From Panulirus ornatus (lineage: Eukaryota > Arthropoda > Malacostraca > Decapoda > Palinuridae): a DNA stretch of 64,000 nucleotides. Shown here one piece after another: positions 19,504 to 31,779 of this stretch; the stretch's first letter is position 1; every line of letters starts with the position of its first letter. The translations under genes were made by a program, and so were the position numbers. Below the pieces are notes generated by a model. That model had not been told where the DNA came from. It saw only the letters and a program-made list of their open reading frames with translations, and did no database searches. The stretch spans positions 15,669,307-15,733,306 of the forward strand of contig NC_092228.1 in the NCBI RefSeq assembly GCF_036320965.1. Direction: 5' to 3'.

Positions 19504-22314
19504 TTTTTTTTATACTTTGTCGCTGTCTCCCGCGTTTGCGAGGTAGCGCAAGGAAACAGACGAAAGAAATGGCCCAACCCCCCCCATACACATGTACATA
19601 CGTCCACACACGCAAATATACATACCTACACAGCTTTCCATGGTTTACCCCAGACGCTTCACATGCCTTGATTCAATCCACTGACAGCACGTCAACCCCT
19701 GTATACCACATCGCTCCAATTCACTCTATTCCTTGCCCTCCTTTCACCCTCCTGCATGTTCAGGCCCCGATCACACAAACTCTTTTTCACTCCATCTTTC
19801 CACCTCCAATTTGGTCTCCCACTTCTCTTCGTTCCCTCCACCTCCGACACATATATCCTCTTGGTCAATCTTTCCTCACTCATTCTCTCCTTGTGCCCAA
19901 ACCATTTCAAAACACCCTCTTCTGCTCTCTCAACCACGCTCTTTTTATTTCCACACATATCTCTTACCCTTACGTTACTTACTCGATCAAACCACCTCAC
20001 ACCACACATTGTCCTCAAACATCTCATTTCCAGCACATCCATCCTCCTGCACACAACTCCATCCATAGCCCACGCCTTGCAACCATACAACATTGTTGGA
20101 ACCACTATTCCTTCAAACGTACCCATTTTTGCTTTCCGAGATAATGTTCTCGACTTCCACACATTCTTCAAGGCTCCCAGGATTTTCGCCCCCTCCCCCA
20201 CCCTATGATCCACTTCCGCTTCCATGGTTCCATCCGCTGCCAGATCCACTCTCAGATATCTAAAACACTTTACTTCCTCCAGTTTTTCTCCATTCAAACT
20301 TACCTCCCAATTGACTTGACCCTCAACCCTACTGTTCCTAATAACCTTGCTCTTATTCACATTTACTCTTAACTTTCTTCTTTCACACACTTTACCAAAC
20401 TCAGTCACCAGCTTCTGCAGTTTCTCACATGAATCAGCCACCAGCACTGTATCATCAGCGAACAACAACTGACTCACTTCCCAAGCTCTCTCATCCACAA
20501 CAGACTTCATACTTGCCCCTCTTTCCAAAACTCTTGCATTCACCTCCCTAACAACCCCATCCATAAACAAATTAAACAACCATGGAGACATCACACACCC
20601 CTGCCGCAAACCTACATTCACTGAGAACCAATCACTTTCCTCTCTTCCTACACGTACACATGCCTTACATCCTCGATAAAAACTTTTCACTGCTTCTAAC
20701 AACTTTCCTCCCACACCATATATTCTTAATACCTTCCACAGAGCATCTCTATCAACTCTATCATATGCCTTCTCCAGATCCATAAATGCTACATACAAAT
20801 CCATTTGCTTTTCTAAGTACATACAAATCCATTTGCTTTTCTAAGTATTTCTCACATACATTCTTCAAAGCAAACACCTGATCCACACATCCTCTACCAC
20901 TTCTGAGACCACACTGCTCTTCCCCAATCTGATGCTCTGTACATGCCTTCACCCTCTCAATCAATACCCTCCCATATAATTTACCAGGAATACTCGACAA
21001 ACTTATACCTCTGTAATTTGAGCACTCACTCTTATCCCCTTTGCCTTTGTACAATGGCACTATGCACGCATTCCGCCAATCCTCAGGCACCTCGCCATGA
21101 GTCATACATACATTAAATAACCTTACCAACCAGTCAATAATACAGTCACCCCCTTTTTTAATAAATTCCACTGCAATACCATCCAAACCTGCTGCCTTGC
21201 CGGCTTTCATCTTCCGCAAAGCTTTTACTACCTCTTCTCTGTTTACCAAATCATTTTCCCTAACCCTCTCACTTTGCACACCACCTCGACCAAAACACCC
21301 TATATCTGCCACTCTATCATCAAACACATTCAACAAACCTTCAAAATACTCACTCCATCTCCTTCTCACATCACCACTACTTGTTATCACCTCCCCATTT
21401 GCGCCCTTCACTGAAGTTCCCATTTGCTCCCTTGTCTTACGCACTTTATTTACCTCCTTCCAGAACATCTTTTTATTCTCCCTTAAATTTAATGATACCC
21501 TCTTACCCCAACTCTCATTTGCCCTCTTTTTCACCTCTTGCACCTTTCTCTTGACCTCCTGTCTCTTTCTTTTATACATCTCCCACTCAATTGCATTTTT
21601 TCCCTGCAAAAATCGTCCAAATGCCTCTCTCTTCTCTTTCACTAATAACCTTACTTCTTCATCCCACCACTCACTACCCTTTCTAATCAACCCACCTCCC
21701 ACTCTTCTCATGCCACAAGCATCTTGTGTGCAATCCATCACTGATTCCCTAAATACATCCCATTCCTCCCCCACTCCCCTTACTTCCATTGTTCTCACCT
21801 TTTTCCATTCTGTACTCAGTCTCTCCTGGTACTTCCTCACACAAGTCTCCTTCCCAAGCTCACTTACTCTCACCACCCTCTTCACCCCAACATTCACTCT
21901 TCTTTTCTGAAAACCCATACAAATCTTCACCTTAGCCTCCACAAGATAATGATCAGACATCCCTCCAGTTGCACCTCTCAGCACATTAACATCCAAAAGT
22001 CTCTCTTTCGCACACCTGTCAATTAACACGTAATCCAGTAACGCTCTCTGGCCATCTCTCCTACTTACATAAGTATACTTATGTATATCTCGCTTTTTAA
22101 ACCAGGTATTCCCAATCACCAGTCCTTTTTCAGCACATAAATCTACAAGCTATTCACCTTTTCCATTTACAACACTGAACACCCCATATATACCAATTAT
22201 TCCCTCAACTGCCACATTACTCACCTTTGCATTCAAATCACCCATCACTATAACCCGGTCTCGTGCATCAAAACCACTAACACACTCATTCAGCTGCTCC
22301 CAAAACACTTGCCT
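19487..22314 (-). mobile_element. RTE-like LINE copy E, about 2.8 kb, 5'-truncated
   Basis: Poly-T (A tail) 19487-19511, terminal hairpin from about 19512, short-form 3' UTR, then coding sequence from the stop at about 19692 up to the endonuclease codons for FWEQLNECVSG near 22310, where it meets a different 3'-end fragment. It is the second longest copy here. No target duplication is obvious because the left side is a TA tract. Confidence 0.9.
19692..22312 (-). pseudogene. RTE-like endonuclease/reverse transcriptase, two lesions (copy E)
   Basis: Reading down from 22312: endonuclease parts GFDARDRVIVMGDLNAKVSN, YVLIDR and GGMSDHYLVEAKVK, a basic linker, then RT blocks KAAGLDGIAVEFIKKGGD, YKGKGDKSECSNYRG, AFMDLEKAYDRVD, LRQGCVMSPWLFNLF and FADDTVLVAD, and the C-terminal [16 protein letters not shown] and [10 protein letters not shown]. 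Lesion 1 is GAG to TAG in the GEELVDL codons (22150-22152). Lesion 2 is a perfect 28-bp tandem duplication (20791-20818 and 20819-20846) that shifts the frame inside the catalytic region, so the open parts are 20761-22119 and 19692-20822. Otherwise it stays close to the family consensus. Confidence 0.85.
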
Positions 22315-22317
22315 CCT

Positions 22318-22440
22318 TGCCTATTATTATTATTATCATTATTAGTTATACTTGATTGCTATTTCCTGCATCAGTCAGGTATTGCCAGGAAACAGAAGAA
22401 GAAAGGCCCATCCACTCATATACACATATGTACACATAAA
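22318..22440 (-). mobile_element. RTE-type 3'-end fragment
   Basis: ATTATT-rich start, TTATACTTGATTGC, TTTCCTGCATCAGTCAGGTA (reverse hairpin), CCAGGAAACAGAAGAAG, GGCCCATCCACTCATATACAC. It is a short non-coding fragment like those at 10745-11340. Confidence 0.6.
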
Positions 22441-22441
22441 G

Positions 22442-22655
22442 GAGAAAGGATACTTCCCACGTATTCCCTGCGTGTTACAAAGGATGACTAAAAGGGGAGA
22501 GAGCGAGGGGCTGGAAATCCTCCCCTCCAGTTTTTACTTTCCCAGAAGGAGGAACTGAGAAGGGGGCCAAGAGAGGGTTTTTCCTCTTATATTCAGCCCT
22601 CTGTTCTTAATGGTACCTCAATAACATGGGAAATGGCAAATATGTATGAAAAAAA
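22442..22655 (+). mobile_element. SINE-like element copy S3
   Basis: GAGAAAGGATACTTCCCACG, the GACTAAAAGGGGAG block, CTGGAAATCCTCCCC, CCCAGAAGGAGGAACTGAG, TCAGCCCTCTGTTCTTAATG, a degenerate hairpin (GGTACCTCAATAACATGGG), AAATGGCAAAT and an A tail. It is slightly 5'-truncated and more diverged than S6 and S8. Confidence 0.75.
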
Positions 22656-22659
22656 TATT

Positions 22660-22985
22660 CATTATACTTGATTAGTATATCCATTGTCAGCGAGGTAGCA
22701 CCAGGAAATGGATGAAGAAAGATCCATCCACTCATATACACACATATATGCATACACACACATATAGGTACATATACATAACAGCATACTATATATACAT
22801 ACATACACATACACATAAATATACATATATACACATGTACATATTCATATTTGCTCACCTTCGTGCATTCCCAGTGTCACTCCGCCTCTCAGGAAACAGC
22901 ATCACCACTCCTTATGTCAGCAAGGTAGCACCAGGAAACAGATAAAGGAATGCCACATCCACTCACATTCATATATGATTTGTCT
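22660..22985 (-). mobile_element. RTE-like LINE 3'-UTR fragment (long form)
   Basis: Two reverse hairpin motifs (about 22690 and 22917, each followed by GCACCAGGAAA) bracket an ACATATACATAC-rich core. It then continues with TTGTGTAATGCACTAGAACC. This is the expected order of the long 3' UTR. Confidence 0.65.
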
Positions 22986-22989
22986 TGTG

Positions 22990-24940
22990 TAATGCACTAG
23001 AACCACAACTTCCTATCCACAAGAGAAGAGCATAGAGATAAGACCCCAATGCCAAACCCTGTCAAAAGCTTTGGATATGTCAAGGGCAGCAATATAGGAT
23101 TCCCCAGAATCTTACAGGGATGATGACCAGACATTATTAGGATAGGAAAAAATAGCAGCAGTGGATCTTACCTTACAGAAACCATACTGGTGACCAGAGA
23201 GAGGACTGTGTGATTCAAGATGTCTAAGGATATGGAAGTTGAGGATGGATTCAGAGACTTTGGAAGTGGTAGATGTCAAAGCAACAGGATGATAGTTAAA
23301 ATGGTTAGAGCAGTCATCCTTCAAAGGGATGGGATGCACCAATGTGTACATTCAAGAAGGGATATTTTGATATATAAGCAGAAATGGAACAGACAAGCAA
23401 GCATGGGTGCAAGTTCAAAGGTACACTCTTTCGGTACACAGAGATGGATGCCATTTGGACCATCAGCATTGCTTGTATCCAGAGGGAGAAGCGCTTGTAC
23501 AGTTCAGAAAGAGATTACGGAAAGGGGGATAGGACTAGTGAGAGGAGCATTGGGGTGAAGGAATGTTAGCCATCCAAAGTAGAGTTATAGGAGAAATAGG
23601 GACCAAGGAGAGTTATTTTATCAATGGGAGAGACAGTTATAGTACCATCAAAATGGAAAAGTGAAGAAAAGGTAGAGCAACAGTTGTTAGTGATGCCTGT
23701 AGTGAAAGACTTGACATACATACCAGTGGATGATGAGGAGGGGTTATCAGTTCCTTTAGATAAAGGAATGCCTGCTGCATGGGTAAGATACTTACAGCGA
23801 TTATGGATAGTGAGAAACACTGAATTAGAGTTAGAGGAAGGAGAGTTTTCCAATCCTGATATGCTTGATCCCATGCATGAATGGCCTCTGAACAGGAACG
23901 GTTAAACTGAGAATTGGAAGAGGTCTTCTTGGAGGGAGAGGGGATAAATGCCTCCATGCCCACAACAACAACCTTTGCTATGCATTTGGTGAAGACAGAA
24001 GCATCATCCCATAGGAGAATGTAATTCACTCAAGGAAAGTCAGAAAAGGATTTTTGTAATGTATACCAGTCAGCTTTGTTGAGGTGCCAACATTTTTATT
24101 TAGAAGGGGCTGCTGGAGGCACAGGTGCTATTAGCACATACATTTATGAGAGTGTGGTTAAATGAACCAACTGAGGGAGAGGCTGTATAGTTTTAGCTTG
24201 AAGGATTAGAGTTGACATACAGATCCAAAATATTTGCAGAGGGGTCATAGTGGTCAGGAATATGGGTAGGGTGGGATAATTAGCCTTGAGAATGGGAAAC
24301 TTGAGGGATTCTTTCCCTCCTCTATCAATATAGGAGGAATTCAAACGCTCCCTTTGGGGAATGTTAAAATCTTGTGAGTAGAGGATCTCAGCTTGTGGAA
24401 GAGAGGATGCCACAGTCTCATGGTAGGAGTTTAGATAGTCAAAGAAAGATATGAAATTTGTAGAATTAGGAGAGCAGCAAGCAAAATAAGGGAAAAATCT
24501 GGTAGTTTGGAGACAGGTAACATCAAAGTTTGAGGACTCAAGGTCCTCAATGTGTACAGTGGGTGTGTTGATGTTAGAATAACCACAGACACCACTTTTG
24601 AACCAGAATTGTGTGTGTAGAGTATAATTAGATATGAAAAAGGAGCTAGTGAGAACATCTTTAAACAGTTGGGTCTCAGAGAGAAGTAAGATGGTGGGAG
24701 AGGTACTAGACAGAAGGTGTTCAAGAGAAGAGAGGATATTAGAGAGAACATGAATGTTAGTGTAGTGAATAGAAAAAAAGGCAGGTCTTTCAGAGAGGGA
24801 AAGGTTGTGGGAGGGGCTGATACTACTTCTGTCTGAGCTTTCCCCTCTCACTGGCAGTAGATTCAGGCAGCAACTTGGAGATTCTGAGCGCCCCTTGATG
24901 CAGGGGACTAAGGGCCATAGGTTTGTTGGACTCTCCTATG
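22990..24940 (-). mobile_element. second LINE family (Jockey-superfamily-like), degenerate copy H1
   Basis: Minus-strand frames, in element order. 24144-24851 is endonuclease-like: SIHYTNIHVLSN, LLLSETQLFKD, CSPNSTNF, AEILYSQDFN where GDFN is expected. 23637-24029 is the linker FNRSCSEAIHAWDQAYQDW. 23112-23351 is RT: NYHPVALTSTTSKVSESIL, GHQYGFCKVRSTA. The frames do not join and several conserved positions are lost, so it is inactive. The motif order is that of an AP-endonuclease LINE unrelated in sequence to the main RTE-like family. The clade is inferred only from motif style. Confidence 0.75.
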
Positions 24941-24944
24941 ATAA

Positions 24945-25410
24945 TTTTTACTGCATGTTCTTCTAATTCAAACTTCGCTCCGAGCAGCTTGCCTTTTTCC
25001 CTTAGTAAACTTATGAACCTCATTTTATATACATTGATTCTCAACTTTCTCTTATCACACACTCCCAAACTCAGACACCAGGATCAGCTATTTTTCACTA
25101 GTGTGTCATGAGAACCATGTTATCAGCAAGCAGCATTGGATTCACCTCTCAGGCTCCCCAATTCCCAACAGACTCTAGATATGCCCCTCTCATTTACCAC
25201 CCTGCCACCTAATCCATGAACAGATTAAACTGCCATGGTGACTTCACATGCCCTTTCCATAAATCCCTCTTACCTGGAACCACTAATGCTCCTCCCTCTC
25301 AACTTACATGCACATTACTGTCGCAGTAAAAACTCCCATATCATATATTCATAGCACCTTCCACAGAGCATCTCTGTCAACTCTATCATACACTTTCTGT
25401 AGATTGATAA
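24945..25410 (-). mobile_element. ancient RTE-like LINE relict
   Basis: Plus-strand text such as ATGTTATCAGCAAGCAGCAT (FADD region), GATATGCCCCTCTCATTTACC, CCATGAACAGATTAAACTGCC, ATAGCACCTTCCACAGAGC and CTCTATCATACACTTTCTG aligns in order with the reverse complement of the RT domain in copies E and F, with many substitutions and indels. No usable frame remains. Confidence 0.75.
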
Positions 25411-25565
25411 ATTAGATATAAGATTTGGGTCTCATACTGATGTAGATATGCCCATATTTACACCATTCATTGGATAACTCTTTTTAAATCGATTTTACTC
25501 ATCTTTATTTTTCACATTTTAATTTGGTTTCCAAGGAATGTTGATGACAGGTATATGGAACGCAT

Positions 25566-25858
25566 CTTCTATCAGTGTTGAAACAGTAATATAAAAGGTC
25601 ATTTAGATAGATTTATTTTTTGGTAGATGTTTCACGCTAAGGCATGTTTTTCCTTTTTTCTTTTTTTAGATTGTTATTTTTCATTGTCTAATTTGGTCCT
25701 CTGTTCTTAACGCTACCTCGCTAATGCGGGAAATGGCGAATAGTTTGAAAGAAAGAAAGAAGAAGAAAAGGCAACCTCTTTTAATGTTGAAACAGTATAC
25801 AGCAGCATAATACAAAAGATCATTTAGGTACTTTTATTTTTTAGCAGATAATTGACAC
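25566..25858 (+). repeat. direct duplication flanking a SINE fragment
   Basis: GTTGAAACAGTAATATAAAAGG...TCATTTAGATAGATTTATTTTTTGG (25578-25630) is repeated imperfectly as GTTGAAACAGTATACAG...CATAATACAAAAGATCATTTAGGTACTTTTATTTTTTAGC (25787-25850). SINE fragment S4 lies between the two copies. Confidence 0.55.
25693..25770 (+). mobile_element. SINE-like element copy S4, 3' end only
   Basis: GTCCTCTGTTCTTAACG followed by the hairpin GCTACCTCGCTAATGCGGG, AAATGGCGAATAG and a GAAA-rich tail. Only the last 60 bp or so of the SINE is present. Confidence 0.75.
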
Positions 25859-25914
25859 TTTTTGGGGAAGTAGCCTGAAAATTAATTTTGCTGTGAAAGT
25901 TCAATTATTACAGG

Positions 25915-26085
25915 TCTCCTGCAGCTTCAGGGTTGCAATGCGGTCAGTAGCAGAAAAAATTACTTCTTTAGAGTGAGAATTTCCGTTAAGAGATTGTACT
26001 TATTTTCATCCAATTAGGTTGATATAACCTTATTGAAGGTGACTTGTCACTTGCAGGATAACCACATGCAGTTGGAGCCAATGTA
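25915..26085 (+). repeat. dispersed repeat family X, copy 2
   Basis: Shares GCAGCTTCAGGGTTGCAATGC, GGTCAGTAGCAGAAAAA, TTCTTTAGAGTGAGAAT and GAAGGTGACTTGTCACTTGCAG with copies at 47310 and 48718. Unclassified, no coding sequence. Confidence 0.5.
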
Positions 26086-26089
26086 GGTG

Positions 26090-26880
26090 ATTCCCCATCC
26101 CTAAATCATGCAGTCTCACACTACATCAGCATCACCAATCAAGCTAGTAAGCTCATACCACAAGGACATTGAAAGAAATATAACCCAAACTTCTCACCAC
26201 AAATTGCAGACCTCATGACCTCATAAGGCTGAGACCTGCTTAAAAAAAATAAAAGGCCATCATTAGAAATCACAGGACAGTAATCACTGAAAAGTTAACT
26301 GGAAACTGGCACTCCTTGAACACAGTGAACAACAAGACCCACAGCGGCCAACTCTGATAATTATTGAAAAGACACGTACATACTGCGCCAATCCTGCCCC
26401 CACTCGTGAAGTACTTCTGACTGAATTCAGTGACACTTCTTCTCCAAAAGAACACAGACATACTCATGAGTCATTACTGAAAAAATTAATCACATACCAA
26501 GGGCACTCAGAAGCGAAAAAGTCACAAAAAAACTCTACAAAATCAATCCAGAGGTAACTTCTAATCCACCCTTCACTACCACTGATACAAGCAATGAAAA
26601 TCTTGAAGAATCCTCCTGCAGCAGGCCCTAACAATTTATCAAACTTTTACATAAAACACTTTGGCCCAGTTGCAATCCGAGTACTGATGCATCATCGATC
26701 ACTCCTGGTATCACAGCAAAATTCCAAACATCTGGAAACTTTTCCATCATAAAAGTAGTCCTAAAATCCTTCAAACCACCTGATTCCCCCTCCTCCTACC
26801 TTCCTGTATCACTTTTGTCTTCAGTATTAAAACTGATCTGCAACAGAATCAACCAAAATGTCCAACTCTCACCAATACAT
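26090..26880 (+). mobile_element. third LINE family (pol-like), linker and N-terminal RT relict
   Basis: Conceptual translation across several frameshifts gives KNLKNPPAAGPNNLSNFYIK, where other LINEs have KAPGPDNL, followed by LKSFKPPDSPSSYLPVSLLS, where the family motif is KPxKPPxxxxSYRPISLL. These are RT block 1/2 features of a non-RTE LINE. The rest of RT is absent: the fragment stops where RTE relict G begins. Confidence 0.65.
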
Positions 26881-26881
26881 G

Positions 26882-28575
26882 TTGTTGGATTTGTTATTTA
26901 GGCCAATTAATGTTTGTATGGCCCAGGTTATGGTGCCTGAGGACTGGCAGAATGCATTTATAGTGCTCTTATATAAAGACAAGGGGGGAAAAAGTAAATC
27001 CTCGATTTAAAGGTACAAATCTGTAGAGTATAACTTGAAATGTGTATGGGAGATTGATGGTGTCATACTCTGAACATATTACTGGAGGAGCAAGTTTGAC
27101 TTTAGGAATGGTACAGTAGAATGTGTGTGGACCAGGCTTTTACTTAGAATTTATTTGAGAAGTTCTTGGAGAAAGTGAATTGTGTGACATTTATGAATAT
27201 GTGAAAGTGTTTCATAGGGATCACGGAGAGGCTTTGTTGAAGTTTCTTCAAATACTTTGTGTAAATGAAGTTACTGAATGTAGTGAGGAGTTTTCACTGG
27301 GACTGCAAGGCATGTGTGTAGGTAAGAGGGCAGGAGGGTGAGTGGTTTCTGGTGAAGGTAGATCTGTTAAAGTTGTGATGTCACTGTAGTTGTTCAGTCT
27401 GGTTATGGTTGGGATAGCGAGGGAGGTAAATGCAAGGGTCTTAAGCAAGGGGCAGGTCCTTAGTATGCTGGGATGGGGAGGGAGGAGAATAGGATTTCTG
27501 ACATGGCTCTGGTGGCATATTTGATTTGGTATTTGATGGAATGATGAAGGAGGTAAAGGCAAGGGTCCACAGTAAACTGAGGTTGCAGCTGATGTTGTTG
27601 TTGTTGTTTGGGGGGGGGGGGCATGGGTTGCGAATCAGTTTTTTGTTCATTGATGGCATAGCTTTGGGGTAAATACAAGAGTCTTAGAGTAAGGGGTAAT
27701 TTCACAATATGTTGGGGTAGGGAGGTAAGGGCTAGGGAGATGAATCCATTGCTCAATGCAAATGGCATGGATCTGATGGCATTCCCCAGAGAGTAAGCTG
27801 GTGATAGAGTTTGGGAAAATGTGCAAAAGGAGACTATTGTAAGTAGTTATGAGCAAAAGTAAGGTAATGAGATGCAGAAGGGAAGGGATAGGATATTTTT
27901 ATTTTTGTCTGAATTGAGAGTACTTGGAGGAATTGGAGTGCTTTAGGGACCTGGGTGTAGATGTAGCAGTGGTTGGAACTCTGGGGCTGAAGTGAATCAA
28001 AAGATGGAAGAGAGGGCTAAGGTCTTAAGTGCTTTAATGAGCAAAGTTGGAGAGATCATTGTCTGATAGGACAATGTAAGGAATGACAACATCAGAGAGG
28101 TTTGGTAGTAATCATAATGTTGTTGAGAAAGGTGACAGAGGTGTGCTGAAATATTTCCAACACATGAAGAGGGTGAGCAAAGAAAGACTGACTGGAGGGT
28201 CAGCAACTCAGAGGTGTAAGAAGAATGGGGGAAGTAGAGACCAAGAAGGAGATGGAAGGATAGAGTGAAGAAGGCTTGGGTTATCAGGGCCTGAACATTC
28301 TAGAAAGTGAGAAGCATTCATGGGACAGAATGAACTGGATCATCTTGGTGTGCAGGCAAGCAACATATCAGTGGTTTGAACAAGGGCAAGTGGAGCTGTA
28401 GGTTAAACCTTTGAAAAGTTTATGGGGCTTGGCTATGTTTAGCAGGTGCCAGTTTCAGTGCATTATTCATGACAGTTAGGGAGTAGATGTATGCAAATGA
28501 GGTCATTGTTTGTGTATTTCAAGTGCTACCTCACTAAGTTTGGAGAAGCAGTTAGGTATGAAAAAAAGTATAGGT
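26882..28575 (+). mobile_element. ancient RTE-like LINE relict G
   Basis: From AATTAATGTTTGTATGGCCC and GTGCCTGAGGACTGGCAGAA (the VPEDWRN codons) through degenerate RT and C-terminal sequence (GGTTTGGTAGTAATCATAATG, AAATATTTCCAACACATGAAG for WFGHM) to a long-type 3' UTR (GTTAAACCTTTGAAAAGTTT, CATTATTCATGACAGTTAGG) and a weak hairpin GCTACCTCACTAAGTTTGG near 28525. The middle (27300-27800) contains repeated GTAAATGCAAGGGTCTTA-type segments, suggesting internal duplication. No frame survives. Confidence 0.75.
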
Positions 28576-28579
28576 ATGA

Positions 28580-31275
28580 AAAAAATACTTTGGTATTAAG
28601 TGGGCAGAGAATGGAGGTGGTGATGCTATCTAGCTGTGGTCTTAGGCAATATGCAGAGGTCTCTGTATACAGTCAACATGTGTGTGCACAGCAGAATTAA
28701 GACTCATCACATATATATTGGTTGTGGGAAGCTACTCATCTGTTACTCTGGGATTTTTGTATACCTTATAGCTAAATGTAAAATTGTGACAATGTTCATG
28801 CAACAGACCCTTGCACTAACTCTTTCTAGGTTTTTGAAATAACCATATTTTTGCAGAACAGAGGTATTTATAATGAACTATATGTATTTGAAGACAGGGT
28901 TGCACCTGTGCTCTTTCCCTAACATTGCTTATGTTGATCATCTTCACAGCCAGTGGAATTAAAGACATGGAACTATGCTTGAAACATTTGCTGAAGATTT
29001 ATGCCTATTAGCTTTGCTATGATATGCACAAGTGAAACAGTTTTCATTTCTTTACATTTCATAAGGCTGTGATTTTTTTCACTGGATCACGAATGTTAGA
29101 GTTTATAGAAAAAGAATAAGATTTACCATGGCAGGTATACCAAAAAAAAAGTCAGGTGTTGAAAAAGGATTTAGTGGATATTTAGAGAAATGGAAGAAAG
29201 GGAGTGGAAAGTGCCATATTAAAGATATTGTTGGACTTGAGAAAATATACCTGTAATCTTGGCAGATAGGTTCCTCTGTGAATAAATGAATGAGTGAATG
29301 AATCCTCCTGAATATAACCATAGGAAAGAACAATCAGTGAGATAGAGAACAACTCTCCTGTGGCATTACTGTTATGGTTGACTAATGCCAGCTGAACCAC
29401 TACCTAAAGTTTAATGAGATATAAAGTCATTTTTGAAATTGTTGATATATGTGGACAATGTTTTTTAATCTTTGCTGAAAATTCATTTATATTCTTTGCC
29501 CATGTTATTAAAATGAATAGTTGGCAAGATCTTAAGTCTGATAGAGCAAAAGGGTTCATAGTCTTTTTTTATCATTATGCCAAGTTTCTTGCATTATCTC
29601 TATCTTTTTTTGATTTTACAAGGAAGCCTTCTCTTCCATGATCAGATACTTTTTGTTTGGTCAGACTTTGAAGGGGAAGGGAGACTTGGTCAGCACTTCT
29701 AAACAAAATGACTAGCAATTGAAGAAGTGTGCAGTTTCATGGAAAACATCATAGTATTAGCTACAAGAACTTTTTTTTAAGTGATGTCACTGGGGTAGCT
29801 GACTGCCTGTGATAAGTGCTTAATTGAATTAGAATTTTGGAGTATGTAGTGAAAGATCAAATATAAGATTGCTGTTATCTATAGACTCAACAAAATTAAG
29901 ACTCTGAATAATACATATATTATCAGGTTTCAGATTAATAATTAGTGCAGTTCTTATCTGAAGTTATCTGTGATTGCCCACAAACATTAGAAACATGCTA
30001 AATTGTTGAATTGCTCATGGGTCCAAATAGATTTTTAAAATTATTCATGGTGTACTGGTAATGGAAAAGGCACAATAGGAATATTTTTTAGTTATAGGTT
30101 TACAAGATTTATAAACATTTTTCTAGAGCTCTTATGGCTGACAAATATACTTTATGGAATTGTTTATAGTCAAAATCTCACTCAAGTTGGGAGCTGTTTA
30201 TGCAGTATGAATAGGTGAATTATGTTGTGGACTTATCCTGACATACATATAACTGAATGTGTCACAGGTATAAACTGCATTTATCTGCTTTGAGGTCTCT
30301 CATGAAAATTAAGGTATTGATATTTAGTTCAGTGATTTATAACATTTAGTAAAGTTAAGCTTGTGATTAATGTATGGACTAATGTCTTAGGTGTTTAAAG
30401 CTTGTAACTGAACCATATGCTTTGAATTGTCTCCCCTATTTATATGGCCATCTTCATCGGGGATAAGTAGTGCAAGTGAAAACATTGTATACTGTGACAC
30501 TTAAATGGAAGAACTTTATCTCTTATTTTCTGTGCTTGACAGTGAACACTGGAGACCATAGCACATGGCATATGCTGATGGAAGACAGGAGAGACCCAAA
30601 AAAGTGGGAAATTAAAACTGTTACTGAGGGCCTGCCAGTTATGGGCTTAGTTGACATGCAAGCAGTCAGTGAAGTGACTAAGCTTAGCAAGAGTTAACCC
30701 TACTTTTCTAGTAATTATTTCTGTAGCTATGTGTATGAGGTAGTTGACACTAAAGTTTGACCACCTGTTGACACATGATGGGCATCATTCATGGAAGTAC
30801 ATTTTTGCTGATGTTCAACGATGTAAATGCAGTATTGCAGTTTTCATTTTACATATTTGTAGATGGGGTCCACACAAATTCTGCTTAGGCCATGGTGATG
30901 ATTTTCACACCATTATTGTTAAAAGATTACTGGAAATTCTATGAAATCTCATGAAAGTTGGTTATAGTATAGAACTTTGTATGGGTTTTGGATCTTCTCT
31001 AGCATTAAGTTGCATGTTTCTCAGGGCTGTAAGCATTGTCAGTTCATGATGAAGATCTCATGGTTTACAAATGGCAAGTATTTTTCTTTCTGTCTCACAA
31101 TCTATAACTCTGATGCCCATTCCCTTGAGGAACTCTCACAAGGGGGTGGCCACAGCAAAAGTCTCCATAACTGGCAAACTCAAGTGCTGCTTCATAGTCC
31201 TTAGTTCCTAACCCTTAACAGGCCACTGGCAGAAGACAACTTTAGCACTACATTTTTAGAGGCTTCAACTTTATG
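28580..31275. other. AT-rich intergenic DNA, nothing recognised
   Basis: A few frames of 60-76 codons (for example 30470-30697 +) carry no recognisable motif and are not supported by splice-site context. No mobile element was identified. Confidence 0.45.
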
Positions 31276-31279
31276 TTCT

Positions 31280-31440
31280 TACTGACTACTGCCTGATATT
31301 TCTGCTTAATATTCCATTGTATTACTTCTACCTAATACATCCACCTAATATTCCTTTCAACTACTTTTGCCGAATGTTTCAACCTAATGCTCCTGTTTGA
31401 TGTTCTTAGCTACCACTTCTATCTATTGCTCCTATCATTT
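31280..31440 (+). repeat. degenerate minisatellite, about 15-bp unit
   Basis: CTGCTTAATATTCC, CTACCTAATACATC, CACCTAATATTCC, TGCCGAATGTTTC, AACCTAATGCTCC and CTATCTATTGCTCC occur at roughly regular spacing and fit a drifted unit near YACCTAATRYTCC. Confidence 0.5.
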
Positions 31441-31449
31441 TGCCAAAAG

Positions 31450-31720
31450 GCAGGGCTAGCACATACCTGGACATGTAAAATGTCTGGGATGAACCATAGA
31501 AAAGTCTGTTGAGCTTGGATTAGGATAGGGAGCTGTGGTTTCAGGGCATAATACATGACAGCTCGTGTATTGATGTGAGCAGATGTGGCCTTTCTTAGTC
31601 TGTGTCCTAGCACTGCCGCAGTGATTTGGGGGGGGGGGGGGGGGTGTAAGAGGAAGAGAGATAGAATGCATGTTTTTGTTTTTCCTTACCTTCATGCATT
31701 TGTGCTGGTTTGTGTGAGGC
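31450..31720 (+). mobile_element. RTE-like LINE 3'-UTR fragment (long form)
   Basis: GACATGTAAAATGTCTGGG, TGAACCATAGAAAAGTCTG, GATAGGGAGCTGTGGTTTC, ATACATGACAGCTC and GATGTGGCCTTTCTTAGTC follow the order of the long 3' UTR. It is cut at a poly-G tract (31628-31644) inside the UTR. Confidence 0.65.
31628..31644. repeat. poly-G tract, 17 bp
   Basis: Run of G inside a LINE 3'-UTR fragment, at the place where other copies have a G-rich GAGGGGGGAGGGGG stretch. Confidence 0.9.
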
Positions 31721-31779
31721 GGGATGGTGTCAGGAATGGATGAAAGTCAGCAAGTATGAATATGTTATTTTATTTTTAT

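Noticed and set aside
23220..23905. Plus-strand frames at 23220-23558 and 23624-23905 as a host gene
   Set aside because: They are antisense to the linker and RT of the Jockey-like LINE H1.
30470..30697. 75-codon plus-strand frame as a host exon
   Set aside because: No recognisable domain, no clear splice context and ordinary A/T-rich composition.
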